Part shown: in pieces, positions 10,201 through 19,243 of the stretch
Position numbering within the stretch: position 1 is the stretch's first letter
Layout of the letters: every line of letters starts with the position of its first letter
NCBI RefSeq assembly: GCF_035556095.1
Contig: NZ_DATMFT010000021.1
Location: 62,001 to 126,000, forward strand
Direction: 5' to 3'
Source of the DNA: Parapedobacter sp035556095
GTDB lineage: Bacteria > Bacteroidota > Bacteroidia > Sphingobacteriales > Sphingobacteriaceae
DNA: 64,000 nucleotides
Made by a program: the position numbers and the translations under genes
The notes under the pieces: generated by a model
Seen by the model: the letters and a program-made list of their open reading frames with translations, nothing else
The model's database searches: none
Told to the model about the DNA's origin: nothing

Positions 10201-10298
10201 GTAAGCGCTATACATTTACCACGTTTAATCCCTATACAACCGATAGTCCCTTGTTACCCTCGGGTTTGGTTGGACCAGTGTATGTAACCACCGAATAA
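7257..10298 (+). CDS. GH106-family alpha-L-rhamnosidase-like glycoside hydrolase
   Basis: A 1013-residue exported protein. ATG at 7257 starts a signal peptide (MKFNKLLLRLMVLLCGAVIC) and is preferred to an upstream ATG at 7218. The N-terminal segment VRPGVYWYFMDGNRTYDG with DLEAMKRAGIGSVIFLE is characteristic of GH106. Other conserved blocks are LHMDSWEMGAQNWT and VVAAEAFTS, which contain candidate catalytic or Ca-binding acids. The last 150 residues form a GH2-like beta-sandwich (VKLNGSDLGVLWTAPW, VNLWVNRLIGDQ). GH106 enzymes release terminal alpha-L-rhamnose from plant polysaccharides such as pectic rhamnogalacturonans. It is convergent with the AraC gene. Confidence 0.85.
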   Translation: MKFNKLLLRLMVLLCGAVICSGSTGSSKGIALDELKKGFVNPPDSVRPGVYWYFMDGNRTYDGMTADLEAMKRAGIGSVIFLEVDVGVPRGPVDFLSEEWQDMFVYAVREAERLGIEVILGIGPGWTGSGGPWVAGEQSMKHLVASRVQVSGGGRQQLTLPVPPPKPPYFGEGTFTPELKVNWQDYYEDVAVLAFPTPQQPTEIPLIDEKALYYRHPYTSMPGVKPYFVQDELFGEPDTAAAIDPATLVDLTGSLRPDGTLQWDVPPGNWTVMRFVSRNNGAGTRPAPLPGVGFESDKFDSLALKYHLDTYVGKLLDRGAPIAKRRGDGGLTRLHMDSWEMGAQNWTAAFREEFQQRRGYDPQPFYPVYAGNIVQSREISERFLWDLRLTAQELVLEHHARYVKAYGQRRGLKMSIEPYDMNPLSDMELGSVADVPMCEFWSQHYGFNGVFSCIEAISVAHIEGRPVVAAEAFTSQHDEAWKQYPGAMKNQGDWAFAAGINQFMFHTFQHQSLADSLRPGMTMGPYGVHWDRNQTWWHLSDAYHRYLARCSYLLQQGRTVADILYLTAEGAPHVFTPPSSALDGDPFLADRKGYNFDGCTPSQLLKARVDQREIVFPSGARYQVLVLPLTKTMTPALLKAITGLVEAGASVVGIPPLRSPGLANYPQCDMEVRSLSKALWGDTLIPEAATLRKVGKGVLLWGGEASKPTENSLYPDYGVVETFLTGAGLVADFTVDKPIRYTHRTSDDWDLYFVSNRTADVHEALCHFRIQGGQPQLWDPVTGTTRKLPAYEKNGTQVAIPIRFEPHQSFFVVFPRKRTTSFFAKAKGENIVVPKPVVEIKGPWEVLFDPAWGGPEQITFDKLTDWTERPEEGIRHYSGSARYLKTFAFNGAREKGRRLYIDLGMVNHMASVKLNGSDLGVLWTAPWRVDVTDHIKIGTNKLEIEVVNLWVNRLIGDQYYPDDGAKDGKWPDWLKSNGQRNSKRYTFTTFNPYTTDSPLLPSGLVGPVYVTTE

Positions 10299-10312
10299 AA
10301 TATTAGTAGGTG

Positions 10313-11209
10313 TCACCGCTTGAATGGGGGCGTATATCGCTCCCGGTAGCTTGCGGGCGAGAGTCCTGTCTTTTCCTTGAATAATTTGGAAAAATAGAAG
10401 CACGATTCGAATCCCAGTTCATACGCTACCTCTTTAACGAGTTTGTCTGGAAAGGTCAGCAGCCGCTTGGCCTTTTCTATTTTCAGCTGGATAGCATATT
10501 GTCCCGGAGAAATACCCGTGTATTTTTTAAAGACCTTTCTGAAGAGCGAATAGCTTACGCCCAATTCTTCTGCTACCTGCTCGGCGGTAATGGGGGTTTC
10601 TATGTTTTCGCGGAATATAACCCGGGCCTTACCCACCAGTTGCTCCGTATCGTCTTTTTTGTAGTTAAGGGCGTTCTCCTTGGAAATGGCGTGTACAAAT
10701 CCAAGGAGGTGCAGGACCTCGCCGGAGATGAGAGGCTGGTAACCAGTACGCTCAGTTCTAGTCCTTTCGGAAATATCATCGAAAAGCGAAATGATTTCTT
10801 CCCGAAATCCGATATGGATAACGGGTTTCCGGACACTGAAAAAATTATTTCTGACCAACTGGTCGGCTATCGGGCCTTTAAACCCCACCCAATACTCATT
10901 CCAGCCCGTCTGTGCGTCGGGTTTATAGCGGTGCCACTCATCCGGAAACAGCATAACGATAGACCCGTCATTGATACGCTGCCGCCCGCCTGTCTGGGAC
11001 TCAAATTCACCTTCGCCATGTGTGATGTAAATTAGCTGGTATTCGCCCAACACACGGCCGTTCTGCCAGTTGAAATAATAGGCGGCGGGATGATCAGCGC
11101 TAGGGTAGGCCGACGAAAATGGAATCGCACCGGCCCCTGCATTTAATGTACATAATCCCCATTTTTCATCATCGGGACTTACAGGAAGATAATTGCGACA
11201 GGTTTTCAT
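10313..11209 (-). CDS. AraC-family transcriptional regulator (sugar-sensing type)
   Basis: A 298-residue regulator with an N-terminal cupin/jelly-roll ligand domain (residues about 30-170: YQLIYITHGEGEFE, IVMLFPDEWHRYKP) and a C-terminal double helix-turn-helix (about 195-290: ELGVSYSLFRKVFKKYTGISP and VAYELGFESCFYFSKLFKEKTGLSP). It faces the isomerase operon divergently and converges on the first GH106 gene, so it is the obvious local regulator. The inducer is probably L-rhamnose or a rhamno-oligosaccharide, by context only. The repeat GTTAGCTAGTCCAAA lies 11 bases upstream of its start codon, which suggests autoregulation. Confidence 0.88.
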   Translation of the reverse strand: MKTCRNYLPVSPDDEKWGLCTLNAGAGAIPFSSAYPSADHPAAYYFNWQNGRVLGEYQLIYITHGEGEFESQTGGRQRINDGSIVMLFPDEWHRYKPDAQTGWNEYWVGFKGPIADQLVRNNFFSVRKPVIHIGFREEIISLFDDISERTRTERTGYQPLISGEVLHLLGFVHAISKENALNYKKDDTEQLVGKARVIFRENIETPITAEQVAEELGVSYSLFRKVFKKYTGISPGQYAIQLKIEKAKRLLTFPDKLVKEVAYELGFESCFYFSKLFKEKTGLSPASYRERYTPPFKR

Positions 11210-11220
11210 ACAGAACGAAC

Positions 11221-11240
11221 GTTAGCTAGTCCAAAATGTA
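11221..11240 (+). repeat. Shared element GTTAGCTA-n-TCCAAA, copy 2 (candidate operator)
   Basis: This is the second copy of the element at 7200. It lies 11 bases upstream of the araC-type gene on the minus strand and 72 bases upstream of the isomerase gene on the plus strand, the usual place for an AraC operator serving both divergent genes. Confidence 0.4.
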
Positions 11241-11311
11241 TATCTGTAATATCAAATCGTACATAGACATGCAAGTTAATAAAAAATATTTTAGCAAAAG
11301 ATTTATACCAT

Positions 11312-12757
11312 ATGAGCATGATGACATCAACAGCTGTACGATTGAAAGTTGGACTGTTTGGGATCGGGTTAGACGTGTATTGGGAACAGTTTGAAGAATT
11401 AAAACCACGTCTGCTCGCTTATGTACAGCAAGTACACGACCGTTTGGAAGCCCACGATATTGATATTGTAAACCTGGGTTTAATAGACACGGTGGATAAA
11501 GCGATCGATGCCGGACATCGTTTCCGGCAGGCTGATGTAGACCTGATTTTTCTTTATGTGACCACTTATGCATTATCTGCTACGGTACTTCCGGTGGTAC
11601 GTCGGGCTAAGGTGCCCGTCATCGTACTGAATCTTTCGCCCGAGGCAGCGATAGACTATACCTACTTTAATAATTTGGGTAGCCGGCGCGAAATGACGGG
11701 TGAGTGGCTGGCGTATTGTGCGGCTTGCCCCGTACCGGAATTGGCAAACGTATTCAGACGAGCAGGCATCCAGTTTTACCAGATTACCGGGTTGCTGGAC
11801 GCGGATGACCCGTGCTGGCGGGAGGTCGCCGACTGGATTGCGGCGGCTAAGGTTGCCCATATCATGGCGCACAACCGATTAGGCGTAATGGGGACATACT
11901 ATTCAGGTATGTTGGATATCTATACAGACCTGACACTTCAATTGGCTACGTTTGGCGGCCATATCGAACACCTGGAAGTCGATGAGCTGTCCGCACTGCG
12001 GAAGGAAGTCACGCATGAGCAAATCTCCAGCCGGGTAGCAGATTTACGGTCAGCATTTGATGTGCAATCCGATTGCAGCGGGGATGAATTGGCCCGTGCG
12101 GCACGTACGTCGGTTGCGTTGGATATGTTGGTTGCAAAACACAAACTGGGGGCGCTGGCATATTACTATAAAGGAAGTGGGATACCGGAAAATGAAGATA
12201 CGATGAGTTCCATTATACTGGGCAGTACGTACCTGACGGCAAACGGAATACCCGTTGCAGGAGAATATGAGGTCAAGAATGCCCAAGCCATGAAAATACT
12301 GGACAGCTTTGGTGTTGGGGGCTCGTTTACCGAATACTACGCCATGGACTTTGAAGATGATGTTGTATTGATGGGGCACGACGGCCCGGGTCACTTCCGT
12401 ATTGCAGCCGGTAAAATAAAAGTGAAGCCATTGCAAGTCTACCACGGCAAGGTTGGACAGGGACTGTCGGTAGAGATGTCGGTGAAACACGGACCGGTAA
12501 CCTTACTATCTGTTGTCGAAGGTGACAGCGGCAAACTGGTGTTGCTGGTCGCCGAAGCGGCATCCGAACCGGGTCCCATCCTCGAAATAGGTAATACCAA
12601 TAGCCGTTACCGTTTTCCCATAGGTGCGCGCCGTTTCGTAGAAAGCTGGAATAGCCACGGCCCGGCGCATCATTGCGCTGTGGGAACAGGGCATATGGCA
12701 AGCAAGATAGAAAAACTGGGAAAATTACTTGAATTAGAAACCATCAAAGTGTGTTGA
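11312..12757 (+). CDS. L-fucose/L-arabinose isomerase family protein
   Basis: A 481-residue cytosolic protein of the fucose/arabinose isomerase fold. The N-terminal Rossmann-like half (LKVGLFGIGLDVYWEQF to VTTYALSATVLPVV) is followed by MAHNRLGVMGTYYSGMLD and a C-terminal barrel half. Acidic and His residues compatible with a Mn-binding aldose isomerase are present (GSGIPENEDT, VAGEYEV, GHDGPGHF), but I cannot assign the substrate. Proteins of this kind often lie beside rhamnosidases in Bacteroidota. Starts at 11312, 11318 and 11321 are all possible. It opens a tightly packed operon with the next GH106 gene. Confidence 0.75.
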   Translation: MSMMTSTAVRLKVGLFGIGLDVYWEQFEELKPRLLAYVQQVHDRLEAHDIDIVNLGLIDTVDKAIDAGHRFRQADVDLIFLYVTTYALSATVLPVVRRAKVPVIVLNLSPEAAIDYTYFNNLGSRREMTGEWLAYCAACPVPELANVFRRAGIQFYQITGLLDADDPCWREVADWIAAAKVAHIMAHNRLGVMGTYYSGMLDIYTDLTLQLATFGGHIEHLEVDELSALRKEVTHEQISSRVADLRSAFDVQSDCSGDELARAARTSVALDMLVAKHKLGALAYYYKGSGIPENEDTMSSIILGSTYLTANGIPVAGEYEVKNAQAMKILDSFGVGGSFTEYYAMDFEDDVVLMGHDGPGHFRIAAGKIKVKPLQVYHGKVGQGLSVEMSVKHGPVTLLSVVEGDSGKLVLLVAEAASEPGPILEIGNTNSRYRFPIGARRFVESWNSHGPAHHCAVGTGHMASKIEKLGKLLELETIKVC

Positions 12758-12761
12758 TATT

Positions 12762-15700
12762 ATGCGAAGCCGAGTAATCACCGGGCAAATGAAGTGCCTG
12801 TTAGTTGTCATTGTCTTCTTACACTGTAACCGGGGAGTGGCACAGCGCCCCCCCGCTGTCACGGCATTCCCCGAGCTGGCAAGGGAGTTTGTACAGCCTA
12901 GTCATGCCTATGGTAGTGCACCCTTATGGGTGTGGCACACAAAAGTAACCGAACCCATCATCGATAGCATGATGCAGGATTTTAAGGATAAAGCCTTTGG
13001 TGGAGTGTTCATCCATCCCCGGCCGGGTCTAATCACTCCGTACCTGTCGGACGAGTGGTTCAGCCTATATCGGTATAGCGTGGCGAAAGGCAAAGAGCTG
13101 GGATTGGATGTATGGATTTACGACGAAAATTCTTATCCCAGCGGCTTCGCAGGCGGCCATGTACCGGCTATGATGCCCGAATCCTATAACCAAGGACAGA
13201 TGCTCAACCTTACGAAGACAGATAAGTTGCCCGAAGACATCACACCTTATTTCATTATCCTGCAAATGACCGAGACTGGGTATGCCGTGATATCTGATGT
13301 TGCCGGAAGGGGTGCAGATACAGGAACTTTTTACCTCTTCAAGAAAGCATATTACGGCAAATCTCCCTGGTACGCTGGTTTTTCTTATGTGGATTTGCTT
13401 GCACGCGGGGTAACAGAAAAGTTCATTGAGGTTACCATGACGGGGTATGAAAAGCACATCGGCACAGAATTTGGCCGCACGGTACCCGGAATATTTACCG
13501 ACGAACCCAATATCGAGGTGCAGGGCAGGGATAATATCCGTTGGACACCAGACCTGTTTGATGCCTTCCGGAAGCGATGGGGATACGACCTGATACCTCA
13601 TCTGCCTTCTTTATACGAGGAGGTGGGTGATTGGTATAAGGTGAGGCATAATTATTATCAAGTGCTGCTCCAATTATTCATTGACCGATGGTCAAAACCC
13701 TGGTATGCCTATACGGAAGCAAAAGGTCTGGAGTGGACGGGCCATTACTGGGAACATGGTTGGCCAAATCCCAATCACGGTGGAGATAATATGGCGATGT
13801 ATGCATGGCACCAGCGTCCGGCAATAGACATGTTGTTCAATCAATTTAACGAACAAAGCCCCAATGCCCAATTTGGCAATATCCGTGCGGTGAAAGAGCT
13901 CTCTAGTGTGGCTAACCAACTGGGGCGCACACGGACACTGAGTGAAACCTATGGAGGCGGAGGATGGGAGCTTACCCTGACGGATATGAAACGGCTCGGT
14001 GACTGGCAGTGCGCCTTGGGAGTTAATACGCTGAATCAGCACTTATCCCACATGACCTTGCTCGGTGCCCGTAAATACGACTACCCGCAGTCGTTTTCCT
14101 ACCACAACCCGCTATGGCCTTACTATGCTTCTCAAAACCAGTATTTCGCCAGATTATCTCTGGCCCTATCGGCAGGTAACCAGGTAAATCACATATTGAT
14201 TATCGAACCTACGACATCCGCGTGGATGTACTCAACGTTCCAGTCGGCCAATCCCCGCCGTGATGCCATCGGCCACGAATTTCAGGAATTCGTGACGACA
14301 CTGGAACGCGCCCAGTCGGAGTATGATCTGGGATCGGAAAATGTAATTAAAGACCACGGCAGTGTCCGTAACGCACAGTTTACGGTAGGTGCCAGAACAT
14401 ATCGCACGGTGGTCGTCCCGCCCGGTATGGAGAATATTGACCGACCGACATTTGACCTCTTGTTGCTGTATTCGCAGCAAGGAGGACGAGTGCTGCTCTT
14501 TGAGGAAATAAGGTATATCGATGGTGCACCGGCAGAGGCAGACATCCGGCGCTTGCTGAAACAGGGCACGGTGGAGGTTTTCGACGAGCTGACTGACCAA
14601 CTGATCCGCGACCATTTTTTGCCCGAAGATATTATCGTTGCAGGCGATGCCATTGTGCAGCCCTATCTTTATCACCATACACGCTTATTGGACGACGGGC
14701 TGCTGCTGTTTGTCGCCAATTCTAGCTTAGAAGATGACCAAGCGGTTACCGTTACCGCAACGGGTAAGCAAGTACTTTACCTGGATACGGAAACCGGCGA
14801 AATCTTCCGTTTTCCTTCTACGACTTCCGGATCGGCACGGTCGTTCAGCTACCGGCTGCCGCCGGCAGGAAGTGCACTGTTCTTTATTGCCGACAGGCAG
14901 CAAAACGAGTATCGTACATGGACGGCACCGGCCAAACCGGGAGCGGTGGTTAAGACATCGGAAAGTCGTGTGGAGCGGTTACAGCCCAATGTGCTGACCA
15001 TAGACTTTTGCGATGTGGCCATTGGCGACACCCTACTGAAAGACCTGCACGTCTACTTTGCTGCCGATACCGTTTTCAAGCACCACGGGTTTAAGGAGGG
15101 TAATCCTTGGAATACATCTGTTCAATACAAGGACCACACCATCCAGCGGGATACGTTCCCCGACGGCACAGGCTTTAGCGCCAGTTATCATTTTGAGATT
15201 TCTGAAGGGACGGACCTTGATGGCCTGAAGGCCGTGGTCGAACGTGCTGATTTGTGGCAGGTAACCATTAATGGGGAAGCCGTCCGCCCAATCCCTCACA
15301 GGTGGTGGCTGGATAAGGATTTTGCGGTTTTTGACGTCGGTCCGTATTGTAGGCCGGGGAACAACACCATTCAAGTACATACGAATCGGATGCGGATATA
15401 TGCCGAGAGCGAACCCGTATACATCTTAGGCGATTTTGCGCTTCAATCTCGCCCCAAGGGCTGGGTAATCGCGGAAAGCGAGCCGCTTTCGGTAGGTAGT
15501 TGGAGAGCGCAGGGAATGCCGTTTTATGGGCATGAGGTAGCCTATAAAAAAACGTTTGAGGGTAAGGCCGGGCAGCGCTACCTGGCGAAGTTGAATGCCT
15601 GGAAAGGGACAGCAGCGATCGTAAAGCTGAACGGAAAGACTGTTGGCCATGTGCATTATCCACCTTATGAGTTGGAATTGCGGCAAAATGTACAGGACGG

Positions 15701-15890
15701 CCAAAAGGATTTGGAGGTGATTATCGTGGGGAGTCTCAAAAATACGCTTGGGCCACATCACGGCAAGCCAACCCCCGGCTTGGTATCACCGTGGCATTGG
15801 AGGGTCATCAGGCATTATCCTGCAGGAGAAACCTATGATAGCTATGATTATGGACTTTTGGAGGATTTTGTAGTCTTCCAGATACCTTGA
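12762..15890 (+). CDS. GH106-like glycosyl hydrolase, exported
   Basis: A 1042-residue protein. The signal peptide is best explained by an ATG at 12789 (MKCLLVVIVFLHC...VAQ), although 12762 lies four bases after the isomerase stop. The N-terminal region APLWVWHTKVTEP, GGVFIHPRPGLITPYLSDEW and DVWIYDENSYPSGFAGG resembles the more divergent GH106-like group. Further acid-rich blocks are GIFTDEPN and RTLSETYGGGGWELTLTD. The C-terminus holds a galactose-binding/GH2-like sandwich with KLNGKTVGHVHYPPYE. It probably removes a terminal L-sugar from a plant glycan; substrate specificity may differ from the canonical rhamnosidases here. Confidence 0.75.
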   Translation: MRSRVITGQMKCLLVVIVFLHCNRGVAQRPPAVTAFPELAREFVQPSHAYGSAPLWVWHTKVTEPIIDSMMQDFKDKAFGGVFIHPRPGLITPYLSDEWFSLYRYSVAKGKELGLDVWIYDENSYPSGFAGGHVPAMMPESYNQGQMLNLTKTDKLPEDITPYFIILQMTETGYAVISDVAGRGADTGTFYLFKKAYYGKSPWYAGFSYVDLLARGVTEKFIEVTMTGYEKHIGTEFGRTVPGIFTDEPNIEVQGRDNIRWTPDLFDAFRKRWGYDLIPHLPSLYEEVGDWYKVRHNYYQVLLQLFIDRWSKPWYAYTEAKGLEWTGHYWEHGWPNPNHGGDNMAMYAWHQRPAIDMLFNQFNEQSPNAQFGNIRAVKELSSVANQLGRTRTLSETYGGGGWELTLTDMKRLGDWQCALGVNTLNQHLSHMTLLGARKYDYPQSFSYHNPLWPYYASQNQYFARLSLALSAGNQVNHILIIEPTTSAWMYSTFQSANPRRDAIGHEFQEFVTTLERAQSEYDLGSENVIKDHGSVRNAQFTVGARTYRTVVVPPGMENIDRPTFDLLLLYSQQGGRVLLFEEIRYIDGAPAEADIRRLLKQGTVEVFDELTDQLIRDHFLPEDIIVAGDAIVQPYLYHHTRLLDDGLLLFVANSSLEDDQAVTVTATGKQVLYLDTETGEIFRFPSTTSGSARSFSYRLPPAGSALFFIADRQQNEYRTWTAPAKPGAVVKTSESRVERLQPNVLTIDFCDVAIGDTLLKDLHVYFAADTVFKHHGFKEGNPWNTSVQYKDHTIQRDTFPDGTGFSASYHFEISEGTDLDGLKAVVERADLWQVTINGEAVRPIPHRWWLDKDFAVFDVGPYCRPGNNTIQVHTNRMRIYAESEPVYILGDFALQSRPKGWVIAESEPLSVGSWRAQGMPFYGHEVAYKKTFEGKAGQRYLAKLNAWKGTAAIVKLNGKTVGHVHYPPYELELRQNVQDGQKDLEVIIVGSLKNTLGPHHGKPTPGLVSPWHWRVIRHYPAGETYDSYDYGLLEDFVVFQIP

Positions 15891-15975
15891 AAATAAGGCG
15901 GGCGATAAGTTTGGCCCTCTGGGGGCTGTAAAAGAGCTCTTCGAGAAGTAAAATAAAATAGTTAAGATTGTTGGC

Positions 15976-18900
15976 ATGAAAAACCTAACAAAGTTATTGT
16001 TTCTTGGTGTATTTGCGTTTGTCTGCTGTACGCCCGATAAACAAGTAACGCCCGATATTAATCAGGTAGCCCGGGTGTTCCGTGAAGCTCCGGACACCAT
16101 TCAGACGTCGATATTCTGGTATTGGATTTCAGACCATATATCCAAGGAAGGTGTGGTGAAAGACCTGCACGCGATGAAACGTGTAGGCATCAACCGTGCG
16201 TTTATCGGTAATATCGGGTTGGACAACGTGCCCTATGGGAATGTCAAGATTCTTAGTGACGAGTGGTGGGAGACATTGCATACGGCTCTTAAAACGGCAA
16301 CCGAACTGGATATTGAGATCGGAATTTTCAATAGTCCGGGCTGGAGTCAATCCGGGGGGCCGTGGGTGGAGCCGCATGAAGCTATGCGGTATCTGGCGGC
16401 AACAGAGACCTTTCTCAAGGGTTCCCAATACCACACGGTAATGCTGCCTGCACCGGAGGGTGATTTTGAAGACGTCAACGTGCTCGCGTTCCGGGCGCCA
16501 GAAGGCTATGGTTCGTCATTTTCCGACCTGGACATTTCGGTAAATACACAACCGCATATCGCCGATGCCGTCGAAGTGGTGGATAAGGACCACCAGACAG
16601 GTATTGCGTTGCCCGCAAACCAACGGAGTGTAATCGAATTGGTCTCAACGGCAGATTATACCGCCCGGAGCCTCTCCATTTATCCTGGCAAAAATAACCT
16701 GCGGTTTGACGTAACGCTGGAGGTTTTGGGACAAGAAGGATTTCAGGAGGTCAAACGCTTCACCGTAGATCGGTCCAACAATGCGTTGAATGTGGGCTTT
16801 GAGCCGTTCGCCCCGGTTATTGTCTCATTTGATGCAGTTACAAGCAATACGTTCAGGTTGGTATTTGACGGAGTTTCGGAACACGCCGGCGTCCGTGAGA
16901 TCGAACTGAGTGCCATGCCGAAAATTGAATATTACAAGGAGAAGACATTTGCCCGGATGCATCCCACACCATTGCCTTATTGGCATGATTACCTGTGGCC
17001 GCGTCAGGTGATGTACGATGGTCCGGCGCTGATGATCGATAAGGACCAGGTGCTTGATATCACGCCACATATGGATCGGAATGGCCAGTTATCTTGGGAG
17101 GCACCTGCAGGTGACTGGTTGGTGCTACGCATGGGGACACGGCCAACGGGTGTGACCAATAGTCCGGCGTCGCCCGAAGGATCGGGGCTGGAGATCGATA
17201 AGATGAACAGTGTCCATGTGGCCAAGCATTTTGACGCTTTTCTTGGCGAAATTATCCGACGGATCCCCGCAGAAGACCGGAAGACCTGGAAAATGGTGGT
17301 GCAGGATAGTTATGAAACCGGCGGGCAGAATTGGACCGATGATTTTATTGCAAAATTCAAAGACCACATGGGCTACGATCCGCTGCCGTATCTTCCGGTG
17401 TACTATGGCTATGTTGTGGGGAGCACAGATGAATCAGATCGGTTTTTATGGGATTTAAGACGGTTTGTAGCTGATTATGTCGCCCACGAATATGTTGGCG
17501 GGCTACGGAAGATCAGCCATAAACACGGTATGAAAACCTGGCTCGAAAACTATGGGCATTGGGGGTTTCCCGGTGAGTTTTTGCAATATGGTGGACAATC
17601 CGATGAATTGGCCGGTGAGTTCTGGAGTGAGGGAACGTTGGGCGATATCGAGAACCGGGCGGCATCATCGGCCGCACATATCTATGGAAAAGTCAAGGTA
17701 TCCGCGGAGTCGTTTACGTCGTCAGGCAACGAATATGGCCGCTATCCGGCACTATTAAAAAAACGGGGCGACCGCTTTTTTACCGAAGGCATCAACAGCA
17801 CGCTATTGACCCTCTTTATCCATCAGCCTTATGAAGATATGAGGCCAGGCGTAAATGCCTGGTTTGGTACCGAATTCAATCGGTTTAACACCTGGTTTGA
17901 GGATATGGGGTTTTTTGTGGATTACCTGAAACGGTGTAATTTCATGCTCCAACAGGGCAAATACGTGGCGGATGTGGCTTATTTTATCGGCGAAGATGCA
18001 CCGAAAATGACGGGAGTACAGGACCCCGAGTTGCCGCGGGGCTATTCGTTTGATTATATCAACGGTGAGGTCATCCACGAGCGGCTCTCTGTAAAAGATG
18101 GAAAATTTGTGCTACCAGACGGGATGGAATACCGGGTGTTGGTGTTGCCGCAGTTGGAGACTATGCGGCCTGAACTGCTGCGGAAGATCAGCGAGCTTGT
18201 GCAGGCCGGAGGATGTATACTCGGGCCTAGGCCCACCCGTTCGCCTAGCTTACAGCATTATGGGGAAGCCGATAAGGAAGTGCAACGCTTGGCAGAAGCG
18301 ATGTGGAGCGGCATAGACGGAACGCAAAATAAGGTCAACACGTATGGCAAAGGCTTGGTTATGGAGGGTATGGACATGCATGAAGCGTTGGCGTACCTTG
18401 ATATTGTTCCCGATTGTGATATCGTAGGTAATGATTCCGTACTGTTTATCCACCGTACGTTGCCGGATGCTGAGCTCTATTTCATTTCAAACCAGCAAGA
18501 CACACTGATAACTTTTGATGCCGCGTTCAGAACGGACGGCAGGCAGCCCGAATTATGGAATGCCGTTGACGGAAGCATGAGAAAGCTGCCCGAATTTTCG
18601 TTCGGGGAAAGGACGACCACGGTACCCCTGAAATTGGAAGCCCATGAAAGTGCATTCGTCGTATTCCGCGAAGCGGTTACGGACGAAACCGTGCCGGATG
18701 CTGATTTGAAAAACTTTCCGGAACCCAAAGAAACGATCGTATTGGAGCAACCGTGGCAGGTATCGTTTGGACAGCCGCAGGATGCTGGTGGACAATCCTG
18801 GGTTTTCGACCAGCTGGTCGATTGGTCTTTGCATCCCGACCCGCAGATCAATCATTTTTCGGGTAAAGCATATTACCGCACTGATTTTTCGGTGGGCCCC

Positions 18901-19215
18901 AGGCAGGAAGAAGAACGGCTGTATTTAGATGTGGGGGAGGTAGTCGCATTGGCCCGTGTGAAAATAAACGGGAGACCCGTTGGAGGTGTCTGGACGGCAC
19001 CGTATCGGTTGGATGTCACAGATGCGGTTGTAGAAGGCAGCAACAGGTTGGAAATAGATGTGGCCAATACGTGGGTAAACCGGCTTATAGGTGACCAGAA
19101 ACTGCCGGAACATCAGCGGCAGACACAGCTATTCGTAAACCAGTATACGGCGGATAGTCCGCTACACCGGGCGGGATTGCTGGGGCCGGTGAGGCTGCTG
19201 GTGATGGAAAACTGA
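15976..19215 (+). CDS. GH106-family alpha-L-rhamnosidase-like glycoside hydrolase
   Basis: A 1079-residue exported protein with N-terminal signal (MKNLTKLLFLGVFAFVCC); the Cys pair could serve as a weak lipobox. GH106 blocks parallel those of the protein at 7257: TSIFWYWISDHISKEG, DLHAMKRVGINRAFIGNIG, GWSQSGGPWVEP, VVQDSYETGGQNWTDDF, KVSAESFTSSGNEYGRYP, and the C-terminal sandwich VKINGRPVGGVWTAPYRLDVTD with ANTWVNRLIGDQ. The two proteins are clear paralogues, but this one has a longer insertion after residue 170. It lies 85 bases after the previous gene and 28 bases before the GH78 gene. Confidence 0.84.
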   Translation: MKNLTKLLFLGVFAFVCCTPDKQVTPDINQVARVFREAPDTIQTSIFWYWISDHISKEGVVKDLHAMKRVGINRAFIGNIGLDNVPYGNVKILSDEWWETLHTALKTATELDIEIGIFNSPGWSQSGGPWVEPHEAMRYLAATETFLKGSQYHTVMLPAPEGDFEDVNVLAFRAPEGYGSSFSDLDISVNTQPHIADAVEVVDKDHQTGIALPANQRSVIELVSTADYTARSLSIYPGKNNLRFDVTLEVLGQEGFQEVKRFTVDRSNNALNVGFEPFAPVIVSFDAVTSNTFRLVFDGVSEHAGVREIELSAMPKIEYYKEKTFARMHPTPLPYWHDYLWPRQVMYDGPALMIDKDQVLDITPHMDRNGQLSWEAPAGDWLVLRMGTRPTGVTNSPASPEGSGLEIDKMNSVHVAKHFDAFLGEIIRRIPAEDRKTWKMVVQDSYETGGQNWTDDFIAKFKDHMGYDPLPYLPVYYGYVVGSTDESDRFLWDLRRFVADYVAHEYVGGLRKISHKHGMKTWLENYGHWGFPGEFLQYGGQSDELAGEFWSEGTLGDIENRAASSAAHIYGKVKVSAESFTSSGNEYGRYPALLKKRGDRFFTEGINSTLLTLFIHQPYEDMRPGVNAWFGTEFNRFNTWFEDMGFFVDYLKRCNFMLQQGKYVADVAYFIGEDAPKMTGVQDPELPRGYSFDYINGEVIHERLSVKDGKFVLPDGMEYRVLVLPQLETMRPELLRKISELVQAGGCILGPRPTRSPSLQHYGEADKEVQRLAEAMWSGIDGTQNKVNTYGKGLVMEGMDMHEALAYLDIVPDCDIVGNDSVLFIHRTLPDAELYFISNQQDTLITFDAAFRTDGRQPELWNAVDGSMRKLPEFSFGERTTTVPLKLEAHESAFVVFREAVTDETVPDADLKNFPEPKETIVLEQPWQVSFGQPQDAGGQSWVFDQLVDWSLHPDPQINHFSGKAYYRTDFSVGPRQEEERLYLDVGEVVALARVKINGRPVGGVWTAPYRLDVTDAVVEGSNRLEIDVANTWVNRLIGDQKLPEHQRQTQLFVNQYTADSPLHRAGLLGPVRLLVMEN

Positions 19216-19243
19216 GTAGATTGTACTTAAATTTGAATTATTG

